A stretch of 64,000 nt of DNA from an uncultured Mogibacterium sp. (lineage in GTDB: Bacteria > Bacillota > Clostridia > Peptostreptococcales > Anaerovoracaceae): contig NZ_CALISE010000020.1 of the NCBI RefSeq assembly GCF_938041965.1, positions 62,001 through 126,000 on the forward strand, read 5' to 3'. The notes under the pieces are model-generated. The model made no database searches. It was not told the DNA's origin and was given only the letters and a program-made list of their open reading frames with translations. The first letter of the stretch is position 1. Each line of letters starts with the position of its first letter. The position numbers were made by a program, and so were the translations under genes. Below, in pieces: positions 1 to 8,514 of the stretch.

Positions 1-44
1 ATTTTAATAGATTTAGGAAGATACGATAATATGGGGGTTAAGAA

Positions 45-1316
45 ATGCTCGACGTCAAAAGAGTGAGAGAAAACTTCGAGAGCGTTAAAGCCGATGTGGA
101 AAGACGTGGCAAAGGTGACTTTGGCATCGACAACGTGCTAAAGTTCGATACTAAGAGAAGGGAGCTTCTTGCGGAAGTTGAACAGCTTAAAAACAAGCAG
201 AATACAGTATCGCGTGAAGTGCCAAAGCTCAAGAAAGAAGGTAAGGATACTTCAGCTCTGTTTGCAGAGATGAAGGAGTTAAGTACAGAGATTAAATCCT
301 TAGATGCAGAGGTTAGCGAAGTAGAAGAGGAACTCAGAAAGGCGCTACTCTACGTCCCTAATACACCTCACCCAGATGTTCCAAGCGGAGAGGATGATAG
401 CGAAAATTTCGAGCTTCGTAAGTTCGGAGAGCCGACTGAGTTCGCATTTGAGCCAAAGGCACACTGGGATATCGGAGAAGCTTTAGACATACTGGATTTT
501 GAACGCGCGGCCAAGATTTCTGGCTCCCGCTTCACCGTGTACAAGGGTATAGGTGCAAGGCTAGAGAGAGCCGTGATAAACTTCATGCTCGACCTCCACA
601 CGGAAGAACAGGGCTATACTGAGATCTTACCACCGTTCATGGCTAACCGTGATGCTATGACAGGGACAGGACAGCTGCCTAAGTTCGAGGACGATATGTT
701 CTATGTGCCTGCGAAGGATTTTTTCTTGATTCCAACAGCAGAAGTTCCGGTTACTAATCTCCGTTCCAATGAGATTATCGAGCCGGAGGAGATGCCTGTG
801 TACTACACGGCATATACACCATGCTTCCGAAAAGAGGCTGGTTCAGCTGGACGTGATACTAGAGGATTGATCAGACAGCACCAGTTCAATAAGGTTGAGA
901 TGGTTAAACTTGCGTATCCAGAGAATTCATATGAAGAACTAGAGAAGCTCACACATGATGCAGAGGAAGTACTACAAAAGCTAGGTATTCCTTACAGAGT
1001 CGTTAGACTATGCTCTGGGGATCTCGGATTTTCAGCAGCGATGACATACGATATCGAAGTGTGGATGCCAAGCTACGGCCGTTATGTTGAAATTTCAAGC
1101 TGCTCAAACTTTGAAGATTATCAGGCTAGAAGAGCTAATATAAGATTCAGAAGAGAGAAGAAGGCAAAGCCTGAATTCGTACACACGCTGAACGGATCTG
1201 GTCTAGCAGTAGGCAGAACTGTAGCTGCTATCCTTGAAAACTTCCAGCAGGAAGATGGAACTGTGGTAGTGCCAGAAGCATTAAGACCTTACGTCGGAAG
1301 AGACGTGATTAAGTAA
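45..1316 (+). CDS. serS: Seryl-tRNA synthetase
   Basis: Cytoplasmic class II aminoacyl-tRNA synthetase that charges tRNA-Ser with serine. The 423-residue length is normal for bacterial SerRS. An N-terminal charged coiled-coil arm (about residues 1-110) would hold the tRNA long arm. Class II motif 2 is visible as CFRKEAGSAGRDTRGLIRQH, and motif 3 as GLAVGRTVAAILEN near the C-terminus. The ATG at 45 follows the G-rich sequence gggggtt, a plausible ribosome-binding site. The gene is followed by hairpins and a terminator rather than by a co-transcribed gene. Its promoter region lies outside the window. Confidence 0.97.
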   Translation: MLDVKRVRENFESVKADVERRGKGDFGIDNVLKFDTKRRELLAEVEQLKNKQNTVSREVPKLKKEGKDTSALFAEMKELSTEIKSLDAEVSEVEEELRKALLYVPNTPHPDVPSGEDDSENFELRKFGEPTEFAFEPKAHWDIGEALDILDFERAAKISGSRFTVYKGIGARLERAVINFMLDLHTEEQGYTEILPPFMANRDAMTGTGQLPKFEDDMFYVPAKDFFLIPTAEVPVTNLRSNEIIEPEEMPVYYTAYTPCFRKEAGSAGRDTRGLIRQHQFNKVEMVKLAYPENSYEELEKLTHDAEEVLQKLGIPYRVVRLCSGDLGFSAAMTYDIEVWMPSYGRYVEISSCSNFEDYQARRANIRFRREKKAKPEFVHTLNGSGLAVGRTVAAILENFQQEDGTVVVPEALRPYVGRDVIK

Positions 1317-1326
1317 GATAAATTAA

Positions 1327-1438
1327 CCAATCGAGAGTTAGATTGGAAAACGAGCGAAGCTCATTAGACATGATGCGGCAAAAGCACAAGGAACTCGATG
1401 GCCAGGTAAGGTCGCAATCAGTTCGTTGTGCTTTTTTA
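1327..1438 (+). terminator. serS 3' hairpins and rho-independent terminator
   Basis: A perfect hairpin, ccaatc/gattgg, spans 1327-1346 and a small gagc-gaa-gctc hairpin follows. A long stem pairs aaaagcacaaggaact (1381-1396) with agttcgttgtgctttttt (1421-1438) with one mismatch and ends in a T run. The 24-base loop of the last stem is itself G-rich and could fold further. The last stem is a convincing terminator. The earlier hairpins could be part of an untranslated RNA, but I recognise no family. Confidence 0.75.
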
Positions 1439-1492
1439 CTATAGGAAGGTGGCTGCTCTTCAGTTGCCACTTGAGACGGAGGATACCGAAAA

Positions 1493-3100
1493 ATGAAAGA
1501 CAGAGTCAGCTTGACCGACTTCCTTATGTATCATAAGGAGACTCACCCGATTTCGTTTCATATGCCTGGACACAAAGGGAGAAGCACGCTCTATGGGATA
1601 TACGGCTTCGGAGATTTCATCAAAAACGTAGTGGGAAACGATATAACGGAAATTCCTGGAGCTGATGCGCTGCAGCAGCCACGAGAAAGAATTAAGGATA
1701 TTATGGAAGGTTACGCCGGACTCTATGGGGTAAAGCATACAGAGCTCCTTGTAAATGGCAGCAGTGCCGGGCTCATGGCCTCGATATTAGGTAGTGTTCC
1801 AAGAGGAGGTAAGCTCCTTATGGGAAGGAACTCTCATAGATCTGTATATGGAGCACTCAGACTTGGCGGGATAGACCCTGTCTACATAATGCCTGAGATA
1901 GATGATGAAACTGGGCTTCAGCTCGGATTAGACCCGAACAAAATTGAGGCAGCCCTGATCGAAGATCCTGACATCAAAGCCGTGCTGGTGACGAGCCCGA
2001 ACTACTACGGGGTACTATCAGATATCGAGCGGATTGCCAGCATCGTTCACCTGCACGGCAGGATTCTGATTGTCGATCAGGCGCACGGTGCGCACCTTAA
2101 ATTCTTTGACTACCTGCGCAGTGAAGATGGGCTCCCGCACCGTGCGGCAGAGAATTGCGGAGCCGACATTGTGGTGGACAGCACGCACAAGACGCTGCTG
2201 TCATTTACGGGCTCCGCAATTCTCAACATCTGCACCGAGAGGCCAGATGTTTCTCGGATTAGCGAGCTCCTCCGCATGCTGCAGACCACGAGTCCGAGCT
2301 ACCTGCTGATGGGCAGCCTCGATATCAATCAGCAGATACTCAGAATGGACGGCTACAATCTCATCAAGAACTGGGATGCAGACATCAAATACTTCTATCA
2401 GGAGGCTGCCCAGATCGCCGGCCTCGGGCTCATCGATCGCATCGACCTTGATGAAACCAAGGTCAGTATCACAATGTCAGCCCTCGGCCTCAGCGGCCCC
2501 AAACTGGCGGAGGAGCTCGAGAAGAGAAACATCTGGGTGGAACTCACGCATGGCGACTATGTGATGCTGATGACAGGACTCGGAAATGAGAGAGGCGACT
2601 ATGAAGATGTGCTGAGCGCCCTGCGTGACCTCTCGGCGCACTATGGCGGCAGAATCCAAGGTATGGAATCGGAAAGCTCTGCCTCTAAAACCGAGCCTGC
2701 CGCCCAGAACATGGCGCAGAAGCAAGCTAAAAATGAAATACAGGCGGTGGCAAAAAATGAAACGCAGGTGGCGAACAAGAATGCATCACAGCCGGTAGAC
2801 AAGATTGCAGAATTGAGAACTCCATCATCAGATTCAGCACTTATAGAGCGGCTCGAGCAGCGTAAGATTCCAGATACCTATGAAGAGATTCCTTTATATA
2901 GTGCCGAGGGAAGAGTTCTCTACGAGTCCATCATCCCTTATCCTCCTGGAACGCCAATCGCCTGCCCTGGTGAAGTGCTAAGTAAATCGGTTATCTTGTA
3001 CGTCCGAGACCAACTAGTAGCACAACATGTGGTTCTAGGGGTAGATGAAGAAGGACGAGTTAAAGTTGAAAGCGATTGTGTACTTTTCAAGGAAATTTGA
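1493..3100 (+). CDS. Orn/Lys/Arg decarboxylase family protein (PLP-dependent)
   Basis: Fold-type I PLP enzyme of the Orn/Lys/Arg decarboxylase major domain, the family of SpeA (arginine), CadA (lysine) and clostridial/bacillary homologues. Such enzymes decarboxylate a basic amino acid to a polyamine or diamine in the cytoplasm. The N-terminal HMPGHKG motif and the PLP-binding lysine in DSTHKTLLSFTG (near residue 233) are present, and the C-terminal domain ends in the typical P(Y)PPGTPIACPGE stretch. At 535 residues it is the short form without the wing domain. An Ala/Gln/Lys/Asn-rich low-complexity linker (about residues 390-437) joins the two domains. The start has an upstream cggagga ribosome-binding site, and a small inverted repeat (aggtggc...gccactt, 1447-1472) lies just before it. 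Substrate specificity cannot be read from the sequence. Confidence 0.9.
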   Translation: MKDRVSLTDFLMYHKETHPISFHMPGHKGRSTLYGIYGFGDFIKNVVGNDITEIPGADALQQPRERIKDIMEGYAGLYGVKHTELLVNGSSAGLMASILGSVPRGGKLLMGRNSHRSVYGALRLGGIDPVYIMPEIDDETGLQLGLDPNKIEAALIEDPDIKAVLVTSPNYYGVLSDIERIASIVHLHGRILIVDQAHGAHLKFFDYLRSEDGLPHRAAENCGADIVVDSTHKTLLSFTGSAILNICTERPDVSRISELLRMLQTTSPSYLLMGSLDINQQILRMDGYNLIKNWDADIKYFYQEAAQIAGLGLIDRIDLDETKVSITMSALGLSGPKLAEELEKRNIWVELTHGDYVMLMTGLGNERGDYEDVLSALRDLSAHYGGRIQGMESESSASKTEPAAQNMAQKQAKNEIQAVAKNETQVANKNASQPVDKIAELRTPSSDSALIERLEQRKIPDTYEEIPLYSAEGRVLYESIIPYPPGTPIACPGEVLSKSVILYVRDQLVAQHVVLGVDEEGRVKVESDCVLFKEI

Positions 3101-3101
3101 G

Positions 3102-3130
3102 GTGACTTATAGGGAATTTTGATGTATAAT
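3102..3130 (+). promoter_or_regulatory. Sigma-A promoter of the rnf operon
   Basis: A GTGACT -35 box lies 17 bases before a perfect TATAAT -10 box at 3125-3130, directly after the decarboxylase stop codon. Transcription would begin near 3137. That is downstream of the first possible rnfC start codons (TTG 3119, ATG 3122) and supports the ATG at 3188. Confidence 0.7.
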
Positions 3131-3187
3131 TTTTCTTATGCAATGGATATTATTTGTACGAATCTAAGAAAGGAAGGGTTCTTAAGG

Positions 3188-4507
3188 ATGAGCCAAGGTA
3201 AACATTTACCAAGCATTTTGGTTAAGCATCATAAGAATACTGCAGGTCGCGAGACCGAAGTGATGCCAATTCCGGATGTGGTTGAAATCTGCATGTCGCA
3301 GAGTATTGGTGCTCCTTGTCAGCCTCTCGTAGCAAAGGGCGACTATGTCAAAGTCGGTCAGAAGATCGGTGACACAGAAGCTTTCGTTAGTGCTCCAGTT
3401 CATTCTAGCGTATCTGGAACAGTTACTGATATCACATCGGTACGTTCCTCGATGGGCGGAATGGAGACACATATCGTTATTGAGACTGATAAGAAGCAGG
3501 AAATCAGTGAAGAGGTTCAGATTCCTCACATTGAGAGTCATGCTGATTTCGTCAAGGCAGTAAGAGCTAGTGGTATGGTTGGATTAGGAGGTGCTTCGTT
3601 CCCAACGAGCATCAAGATGGATCCAAAGAATCTAGACGAATGTACTACCCTGGTTATCAACGGTGCTGAGTGTGAGCCATTCATCACAGGCGATAACAGA
3701 ATTATGGTAGAGGATAGACAGGATGTTCTCGACGGTATGCTTCTAACTATGAAGTATTTGAACCTTGAGAAAGGTATCATCGGAGTCGAGGAGAATAAGC
3801 CTGACGCTATCGAAAATTTGAACAGACTGATTCAGCAGAACGGTATCGACAACATCGAGGTGTTCAAGCTTCAGTCGAGATACCCAAAGGGAGCTGAGCG
3901 TGTACTCGTATATGAGACCACCGGTAAGGTTATGAATGCTGGTGTTCTTCCTGCACAGCTTGGCGTTATTCTATGTAACGTTTCAACAATTGGAATTTTG
4001 GGACAGTACTTCAGAACAGGTATGCCTCTCGTTCAGAGAAGAATCACCGTTGATGGAGATGCTGTTGCTGAGCCTAAGAACGTATTCGTTCCAATCGGAA
4101 CACGTATCGCGGATGTAGTTGCATTCTGCGGTGGATACAAGCAGGAGCCTAAGAAAATCGTAATGGGTGGACCTATGATGGGTCGTGCAACTCATTCAGA
4201 TGAGACTCCAACTGTTAAGAATACTGGTTCGCTCCTATGCTTCGGCAAGGAGACAGCTACTGTAAAGACCGAGACTGGATGTATCAACTGTGGTCGTTGT
4301 CATCACGGATGTCCATTCAAGCTCGTTCCTATGCTCTACGCAGATTTCTACGAGAGACATGACGCAGAGTCACTTGATAAGTTCAAGGTTATGCAGTGTA
4401 TGGAGTGCGGAAGTTGCTCTTACGTATGTCCTGCAAGACGACCTTTGAGCTTTACCAATAAGCTCGCGAAAGGCTTGGTAAAGGAGGCAGCGAAGAAGAA
4501 TGGATAA
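3188..4507 (+). CDS. rnfC: RNF complex subunit RnfC
   Basis: Membrane-associated subunit of the ferredoxin:NAD+ oxidoreductase (RNF) complex. RnfC carries the NADH/FMN site and two [4Fe-4S] clusters. Two cluster motifs are visible near the C-terminus: CINCGRCHHGCP and CMECGSCSYVCP. The N-terminal barrel-sandwich and SLBB-type regions match the family, and the 439-residue length is normal. I chose the ATG at 3188 because it follows aggaaggg at good spacing and because the promoter -10 box at 3125 would put earlier starts outside the transcript. It is the first gene of rnfCDGEAB, and its 3' end overlaps rnfD by 8 bases. Confidence 0.95.
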   Translation: MSQGKHLPSILVKHHKNTAGRETEVMPIPDVVEICMSQSIGAPCQPLVAKGDYVKVGQKIGDTEAFVSAPVHSSVSGTVTDITSVRSSMGGMETHIVIETDKKQEISEEVQIPHIESHADFVKAVRASGMVGLGGASFPTSIKMDPKNLDECTTLVINGAECEPFITGDNRIMVEDRQDVLDGMLLTMKYLNLEKGIIGVEENKPDAIENLNRLIQQNGIDNIEVFKLQSRYPKGAERVLVYETTGKVMNAGVLPAQLGVILCNVSTIGILGQYFRTGMPLVQRRITVDGDAVAEPKNVFVPIGTRIADVVAFCGGYKQEPKKIVMGGPMMGRATHSDETPTVKNTGSLLCFGKETATVKTETGCINCGRCHHGCPFKLVPMLYADFYERHDAESLDKFKVMQCMECGSCSYVCPARRPLSFTNKLAKGLVKEAAKKNG

Positions 4508-5468
4508 TAAGAAATTTCATAACAATCTGATAGTATCCACATCTCCACACATTGTTACAGATGAAGATACTACCAAATTAATGGGAACTGTTCTGCTTGC
4601 AATGCTTCCAGCACTAGTTGCCAGCACATATATTTTCGGAGCTAGAGTTCTGCTGCTTGCAGCTGTATGTATCGTTGCCAGCGTAGGCTTCGAATGGATA
4701 TACAACATGCTCGCTAAGAAGCCGCAGACAATCAGCGATCTCAGTGCAGCAGTAACAGGTCTACTGATAGCATTTAACGTTCCATCCAGCTTCCCGCTAT
4801 GGATGGCAGTAATAGGATGTTTCGTAGCTATCGTTGTTATTAAACAGCTCTACGGTGGAATCGGAAGAAACTTCGTTAACCCGGCAATCACTGCCAGAAT
4901 CTTCCTTTTCATCTCGTTTGCAGCACAGATGACAACATGGCCACTTCCAAGAATGGCAGCTAAGACTGATGCTGTAACAGGTCCTACACCTCTTGCACTA
5001 GTTGCTGGTGGCGCTAGTAAGGCTGACCTTCCATCCAACATGGATATGTTCCTAGGATTCACAGGCGGGTCCCTCGGTGAAGTAAGTGCTCTTGCGCTTC
5101 TCGTTGGAGGGCTTTTCCTAATCTGGAGAAAGGTTATCTCTCCAGCGATTCCATGTGCATTCCTCGGAACTGTATTTGTTATCGCTCTTGCATACTACAA
5201 GGGTGACTTCAATATGGCTATTTTCCACCTCTGTGCCGGTGGTGTAATGCTTGGTGCATTCTTCATGGCTACAGACTATGTAACATCGCCTAAGCTAACA
5301 AAGGGTCAGGTTATGTTCGGTATCGGATGCGGAATTATCACTATGGCTATCCGTCTATGGGGTAACTATCCGGAAGGTGTTTCGTTCTCAATCCTACTTA
5401 TGAACATCTGTACACCACTTATCAACAGATGGTCGTATAAGAGCTATGTAAAGGGAGGTGCGAAATAA
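4500..5468 (+). CDS. rnfD: RNF complex subunit RnfD
   Basis: Integral membrane subunit of RNF (322 residues, many hydrophobic helices). RnfD carries a covalently bound FMN on a threonine and takes part in ion translocation. The segment DAVTGPTPLA near residue 160 corresponds to the flavinylation region of NqrB/RnfD proteins; the family motif is SGATP-like and here it reads TGPTP. The overlap with rnfC (8 bases) and with rnfG (1 base, ATG inside TAATG) indicates translational coupling. Confidence 0.95.
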   Translation: MDNKKFHNNLIVSTSPHIVTDEDTTKLMGTVLLAMLPALVASTYIFGARVLLLAAVCIVASVGFEWIYNMLAKKPQTISDLSAAVTGLLIAFNVPSSFPLWMAVIGCFVAIVVIKQLYGGIGRNFVNPAITARIFLFISFAAQMTTWPLPRMAAKTDAVTGPTPLALVAGGASKADLPSNMDMFLGFTGGSLGEVSALALLVGGLFLIWRKVISPAIPCAFLGTVFVIALAYYKGDFNMAIFHLCAGGVMLGAFFMATDYVTSPKLTKGQVMFGIGCGIITMAIRLWGNYPEGVSFSILLMNICTPLINRWSYKSYVKGGAK

Positions 5469-6049
5469 TGAAGAAAAAAGAAAGCACATTTTCAAGTTTC
5501 ATTTCGCCGATCCTCGTGCTCGTACTGATTTGTTTCGTAGTTACATTTGCACTTGCTATGGCATACGGTGTTACGAAGCCAATCATCGATAAGAATAACC
5601 TCAAGGAGTCGAACAAGGCTAAGTCCGAACTGATTCCAGAGGCAAAAGGCGAATTCAAGAATTACGACGGAAAGCTCGTAGTAGTTCAGAAGAATAAGAT
5701 ATACGTTACAGAGGCATCCAAGGCTGTAAATGGCTCAGGTGTAGTAGTGACTGTAAACTCAAACAGTTATGGTGGTACCCTAACTGCTATGATAGGTATC
5801 GATAGCAAAGGTAAGATTACGAACGTTAAGATTATGAGTGCTCAAGATACTCCTGGTATCGGTACAAAGGCTCAGGACCCAAAGCACCTTGGACAGTACA
5901 AGGGACTATCGGATCTTGGAAGCGAGACTATCAAGGATTCAAAGTCGAAGGTTAAGTATATCACTGGAGCTTCGATTTCCTCACAGGCTATTCACGAATC
6001 TGTTTTTGCTGGTCTAAAGCAGTATAAGGCTATGGGAGGGGCTAAATAA
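5468..6049 (+). CDS. rnfG: RNF complex subunit RnfG
   Basis: RNF subunit with one N-terminal membrane anchor and an extracytoplasmic FMN-binding domain. Residues 10-35 are hydrophobic. The flavinylation motif is visible as ITGASISSQA near residue 168, where the threonine/serine after GA is the covalent FMN site used by ApbE-type flavin transferases. Length 193 residues, typical. It starts one base into the rnfD stop and abuts rnfE. Confidence 0.95.
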   Translation: MKKKESTFSSFISPILVLVLICFVVTFALAMAYGVTKPIIDKNNLKESNKAKSELIPEAKGEFKNYDGKLVVVQKNKIYVTEASKAVNGSGVVVTVNSNSYGGTLTAMIGIDSKGKITNVKIMSAQDTPGIGTKAQDPKHLGQYKGLSDLGSETIKDSKSKVKYITGASISSQAIHESVFAGLKQYKAMGGAK

Positions 6050-6754
6050 ATGAGCAATAAGAGTAAATTATCTATCATCACAAACGGTATCATCAAAGAG
6101 AACCCAGTATTGGTTCTTCTAATCGGTACCTGCCCTACACTAGCTACATCTTCATCCGCTTCGAACGGTCTTGGTATGGGACTCTCAACTACAGCGGTAC
6201 TGATTGCAGCTAACGTAGTAATATCACTACTTCGTAAGGTTATTCCTGACAAAGTAAGAATCCCGTGCTACATCGTAGTAATCGCCGGATTCGTAACAGT
6301 AGTTCAGTTCTTGCTAGAGGCGTATGTGCCAGCACTTTACAAGTCGCTCGGTCTGTTCATCCCTCTAATCGTAGTAAACTGTATCATCCTCGGAAGAGCT
6401 GAGGCGTTTGCTAACAAGAACACTGTATTTGATTCTGCTCTAGACGGAATCGGAATGGGTCTCGGATTCACGCTCACACTTACAGTAATGGGTACAATCA
6501 GAGAGCTGCTCGGAGCAGGAACATGGTTTGGTATGACAGTATTCGGTTCATGGTTCACACCAATCGGATTTTTCAACCTCGCACCTGGTGGTTTCTTCGT
6601 ATTCGGAGTTCTCATCGCAGTACTAAATGTACTCACTAAGGGCAAGGCTCTCAAGAAGAAATCGTTTAGCTGTGGCACATGCCCAATGTACAATTCATGC
6701 AACCTAGCAGAAGCTAAGGAAGTTGCAGCAGAGGAGAAAGGAGCTGAGGCATAA
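6050..6754 (+). CDS. rnfE: RNF complex subunit RnfE
   Basis: Integral membrane subunit of RNF, paired with RnfA in the core that binds a membrane-embedded [2Fe-2S] centre. About six hydrophobic helices are visible, with the conserved block GTCPTLATSSSASNGLGMG near the N-terminus. The C-terminus carries the cysteines SCGTCPMYNSCN followed by an acidic tail. That Cys cluster resembles a small metal-binding motif seen in some clostridial RnfE proteins, and its function is not evident. It begins directly after rnfG and overlaps rnfA by one base. Confidence 0.94.
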   Translation: MSNKSKLSIITNGIIKENPVLVLLIGTCPTLATSSSASNGLGMGLSTTAVLIAANVVISLLRKVIPDKVRIPCYIVVIAGFVTVVQFLLEAYVPALYKSLGLFIPLIVVNCIILGRAEAFANKNTVFDSALDGIGMGLGFTLTLTVMGTIRELLGAGTWFGMTVFGSWFTPIGFFNLAPGGFFVFGVLIAVLNVLTKGKALKKKSFSCGTCPMYNSCNLAEAKEVAAEEKGAEA

Positions 6755-7335
6755 TGTTAAATTTAGTTATCATCTTTATGTCGATCGTTCTTGTAAATAA
6801 CTTCCTGCTATCGCAGTTCCTCGGAATCTGTTCATTCCTCGGAGTTTCTAACAAGATGGAATCGGCGGTTGGTATGAGTGGTGCGGTAATATTCGTAATG
6901 GTAATTGCGGAGATTACAACATGGCCAATCCAACAGGTACTTAATAAGCTAGATATCGCATATCTACAGACTGTAGTGTTTATCCTCGTAATCGCGGCTC
7001 TAGTACAGTTCGTTGAGATGTTCATGAAGAAGTTTATGCCAGCACTTCAGAAGTCGCTCGGTATCTACCTTCCGTTAATCACAACAAACTGCGCTATCCT
7101 CGGTGCGACAATCAACGCTATCAACTACAACTACACATACATTCAGGCTATCGTTTACACAGCTGGAGCTGGAGTAGGTTTCGGACTTGCGATGGTACTG
7201 TTTGCAGGTGTTCGTGAAGAGAAGCTCTGGAATGAAGACGGTGTGCCTGCTGCATTTAAGGGAGTTCCAATGGTACTCGTAAGTGCAACAATTCTCTCTC
7301 TATCGTTCATGGGATTCTCAGGATTATTCCAGTAA
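6754..7335 (+). CDS. rnfA: RNF complex subunit RnfA
   Basis: Integral membrane subunit of RNF, related to RnfE in inverted topology. The 193 residues and six hydrophobic segments are typical. Conserved blocks include NNFLLSQFLGICSFLGVS near the N-terminus and TTNCAILG in the middle, the latter containing the cysteine proposed to ligate the membrane iron-sulfur centre with RnfE. It overlaps rnfE by one base and precedes rnfB by 12 bases that hold a strong aaggagg ribosome-binding site. Confidence 0.95.
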   Translation: MLNLVIIFMSIVLVNNFLLSQFLGICSFLGVSNKMESAVGMSGAVIFVMVIAEITTWPIQQVLNKLDIAYLQTVVFILVIAALVQFVEMFMKKFMPALQKSLGIYLPLITTNCAILGATINAINYNYTYIQAIVYTAGAGVGFGLAMVLFAGVREEKLWNEDGVPAAFKGVPMVLVSATILSLSFMGFSGLFQ

Positions 7336-7347
7336 GGAGGGGTACAG

Positions 7348-8241
7348 ATGAATGCAATTATAACAGCAGTAGCACTTGTAGTTTGTGCAGGATTCATAGC
7401 TTCTCTCTTGCTAGTAATCGCTTCGCACGCTTTCTACGTTCCGGTAGATGAGAGAGTATCCGAGGTAAGAGAGATTCTGCCTGGTGCTAACTGCGGTGGA
7501 TGCGGTTTTGCCGGATGTGATGACTATGCAAACGCAGTAGTTAACGATGAGTCAACAAGCTGTAGCGCTTGTACAGTGGGTGGAGCTGCTTGTGCTGAGC
7601 AGATCGCTAACATACTCGGCCGTGCTGCAGGTGGCGCTGATAAGCAGATCGCACAGGTAATGTGCAACGGAACATGCGATGCTTCCAAGAAGATTCTTGA
7701 GTGGCAGGGTATGCAGTCATGTGCAGGTGCTAAGACCTTCTTTAACGGCAACTCAGCTTGTTCCCAGGGATGTATCGGTCTTGGAGACTGCGTTGGTGTC
7801 TGCGAGTTCGACTCTATCGGTATTATCGATGGCGTCGCTAAGGTTAATAGAGACACATGCGTTGCGTGTGGGAAATGTGTTGTAAACTGTCCACAGTCCA
7901 TCATCAAGATGGTTCCTTATAAGAAGGAAGTTCACGTTCTATGTATGAACACTGAAAAGGGTGGAGTTACTCGTAAGCAGTGCTCGAACGGTTGTATCGG
8001 ATGTGGAAAGTGTGAGAAAGCATGTAAGTTCGATGCAATTCACGTTAACAACAACGTCGCAGCTGTAGACTACGAGAAGTGTAAGAACTGCGGAATGTGT
8101 ATGGGCGTTTGTCCTACAGGATCAATCAACAGCTACAACGAGAGACACGCTAAGATGGCGATTAACGCCAAGAAGAAGGCTGCGGCTGAGAAGGCTGCTA
8201 AGGCAGCTGAAGCAAAGGCTAAAGCAGCAGCTCAGGCGTAA
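7348..8241 (+). CDS. rnfB: RNF complex subunit RnfB
   Basis: Ferredoxin-accepting RNF subunit: an N-terminal membrane helix, then a four-cysteine cluster domain (CGGCGFAGCDDYANAV near residue 50), then further ferredoxin-like modules. Visible cluster motifs are CVACGKCVVNCPQS, CIGCGKCEKACKF and CKNCGMCMGVCPTG, so several [4Fe-4S] clusters are expected. The last ~30 residues are an Ala/Lys-rich tail (AAEKAAKAAEAKAKAAAQA). Length 297 residues. It is the last gene of the operon and is followed by a clear terminator. Confidence 0.95.
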   Translation: MNAIITAVALVVCAGFIASLLLVIASHAFYVPVDERVSEVREILPGANCGGCGFAGCDDYANAVVNDESTSCSACTVGGAACAEQIANILGRAAGGADKQIAQVMCNGTCDASKKILEWQGMQSCAGAKTFFNGNSACSQGCIGLGDCVGVCEFDSIGIIDGVAKVNRDTCVACGKCVVNCPQSIIKMVPYKKEVHVLCMNTEKGGVTRKQCSNGCIGCGKCEKACKFDAIHVNNNVAAVDYEKCKNCGMCMGVCPTGSINSYNERHAKMAINAKKKAAAEKAAKAAEAKAKAAAQA

Positions 8242-8273
8242 AAAAGATTCGTACAATCGGATATAGCGATTAG

Positions 8274-8307
8274 ACACGACTGGCGATATGCTGGTCGTGT
8301 TTTTTTA
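8274..8307 (+). terminator. Terminator of the rnf operon
   Basis: A 7-bp stem, acacgac/gtcgtgt, with a 13-base loop is followed by a run of seven T. It lies 32 bases after the rnfB stop. Confidence 0.88.
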
Positions 8308-8514
8308 TACATAAAAAATAATATTTAGTACATGATTTGCACACATATATTCACAATTAAGTCGATAGAAACACCAATTTGCCATATCTTTCCTTCAGAT
8401 AGTGAACAGCTTTGCTACAAGTTAGCTATGCATAATATGTATAAGCTAAGTTAGCGAAAAGCAATTATCTAAAATATAGAATTAAACAGAGAATTATGAA
8501 AGGATGTGGACAAA

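Noticed and set aside
1381..1438. Signal recognition particle RNA
   Set aside because: The ccaggtaaggtc segment loosely recalls the SRP core, but the conserved GGAA tetraloop with AGCA is absent and the stem-plus-T-run is a plain terminator.
1446..1472. Possible tRNA or small structured RNA before the decarboxylase
   Set aside because: Only one short stem is visible; there is no cloverleaf or CCA end, so I describe it as a small inverted repeat only.
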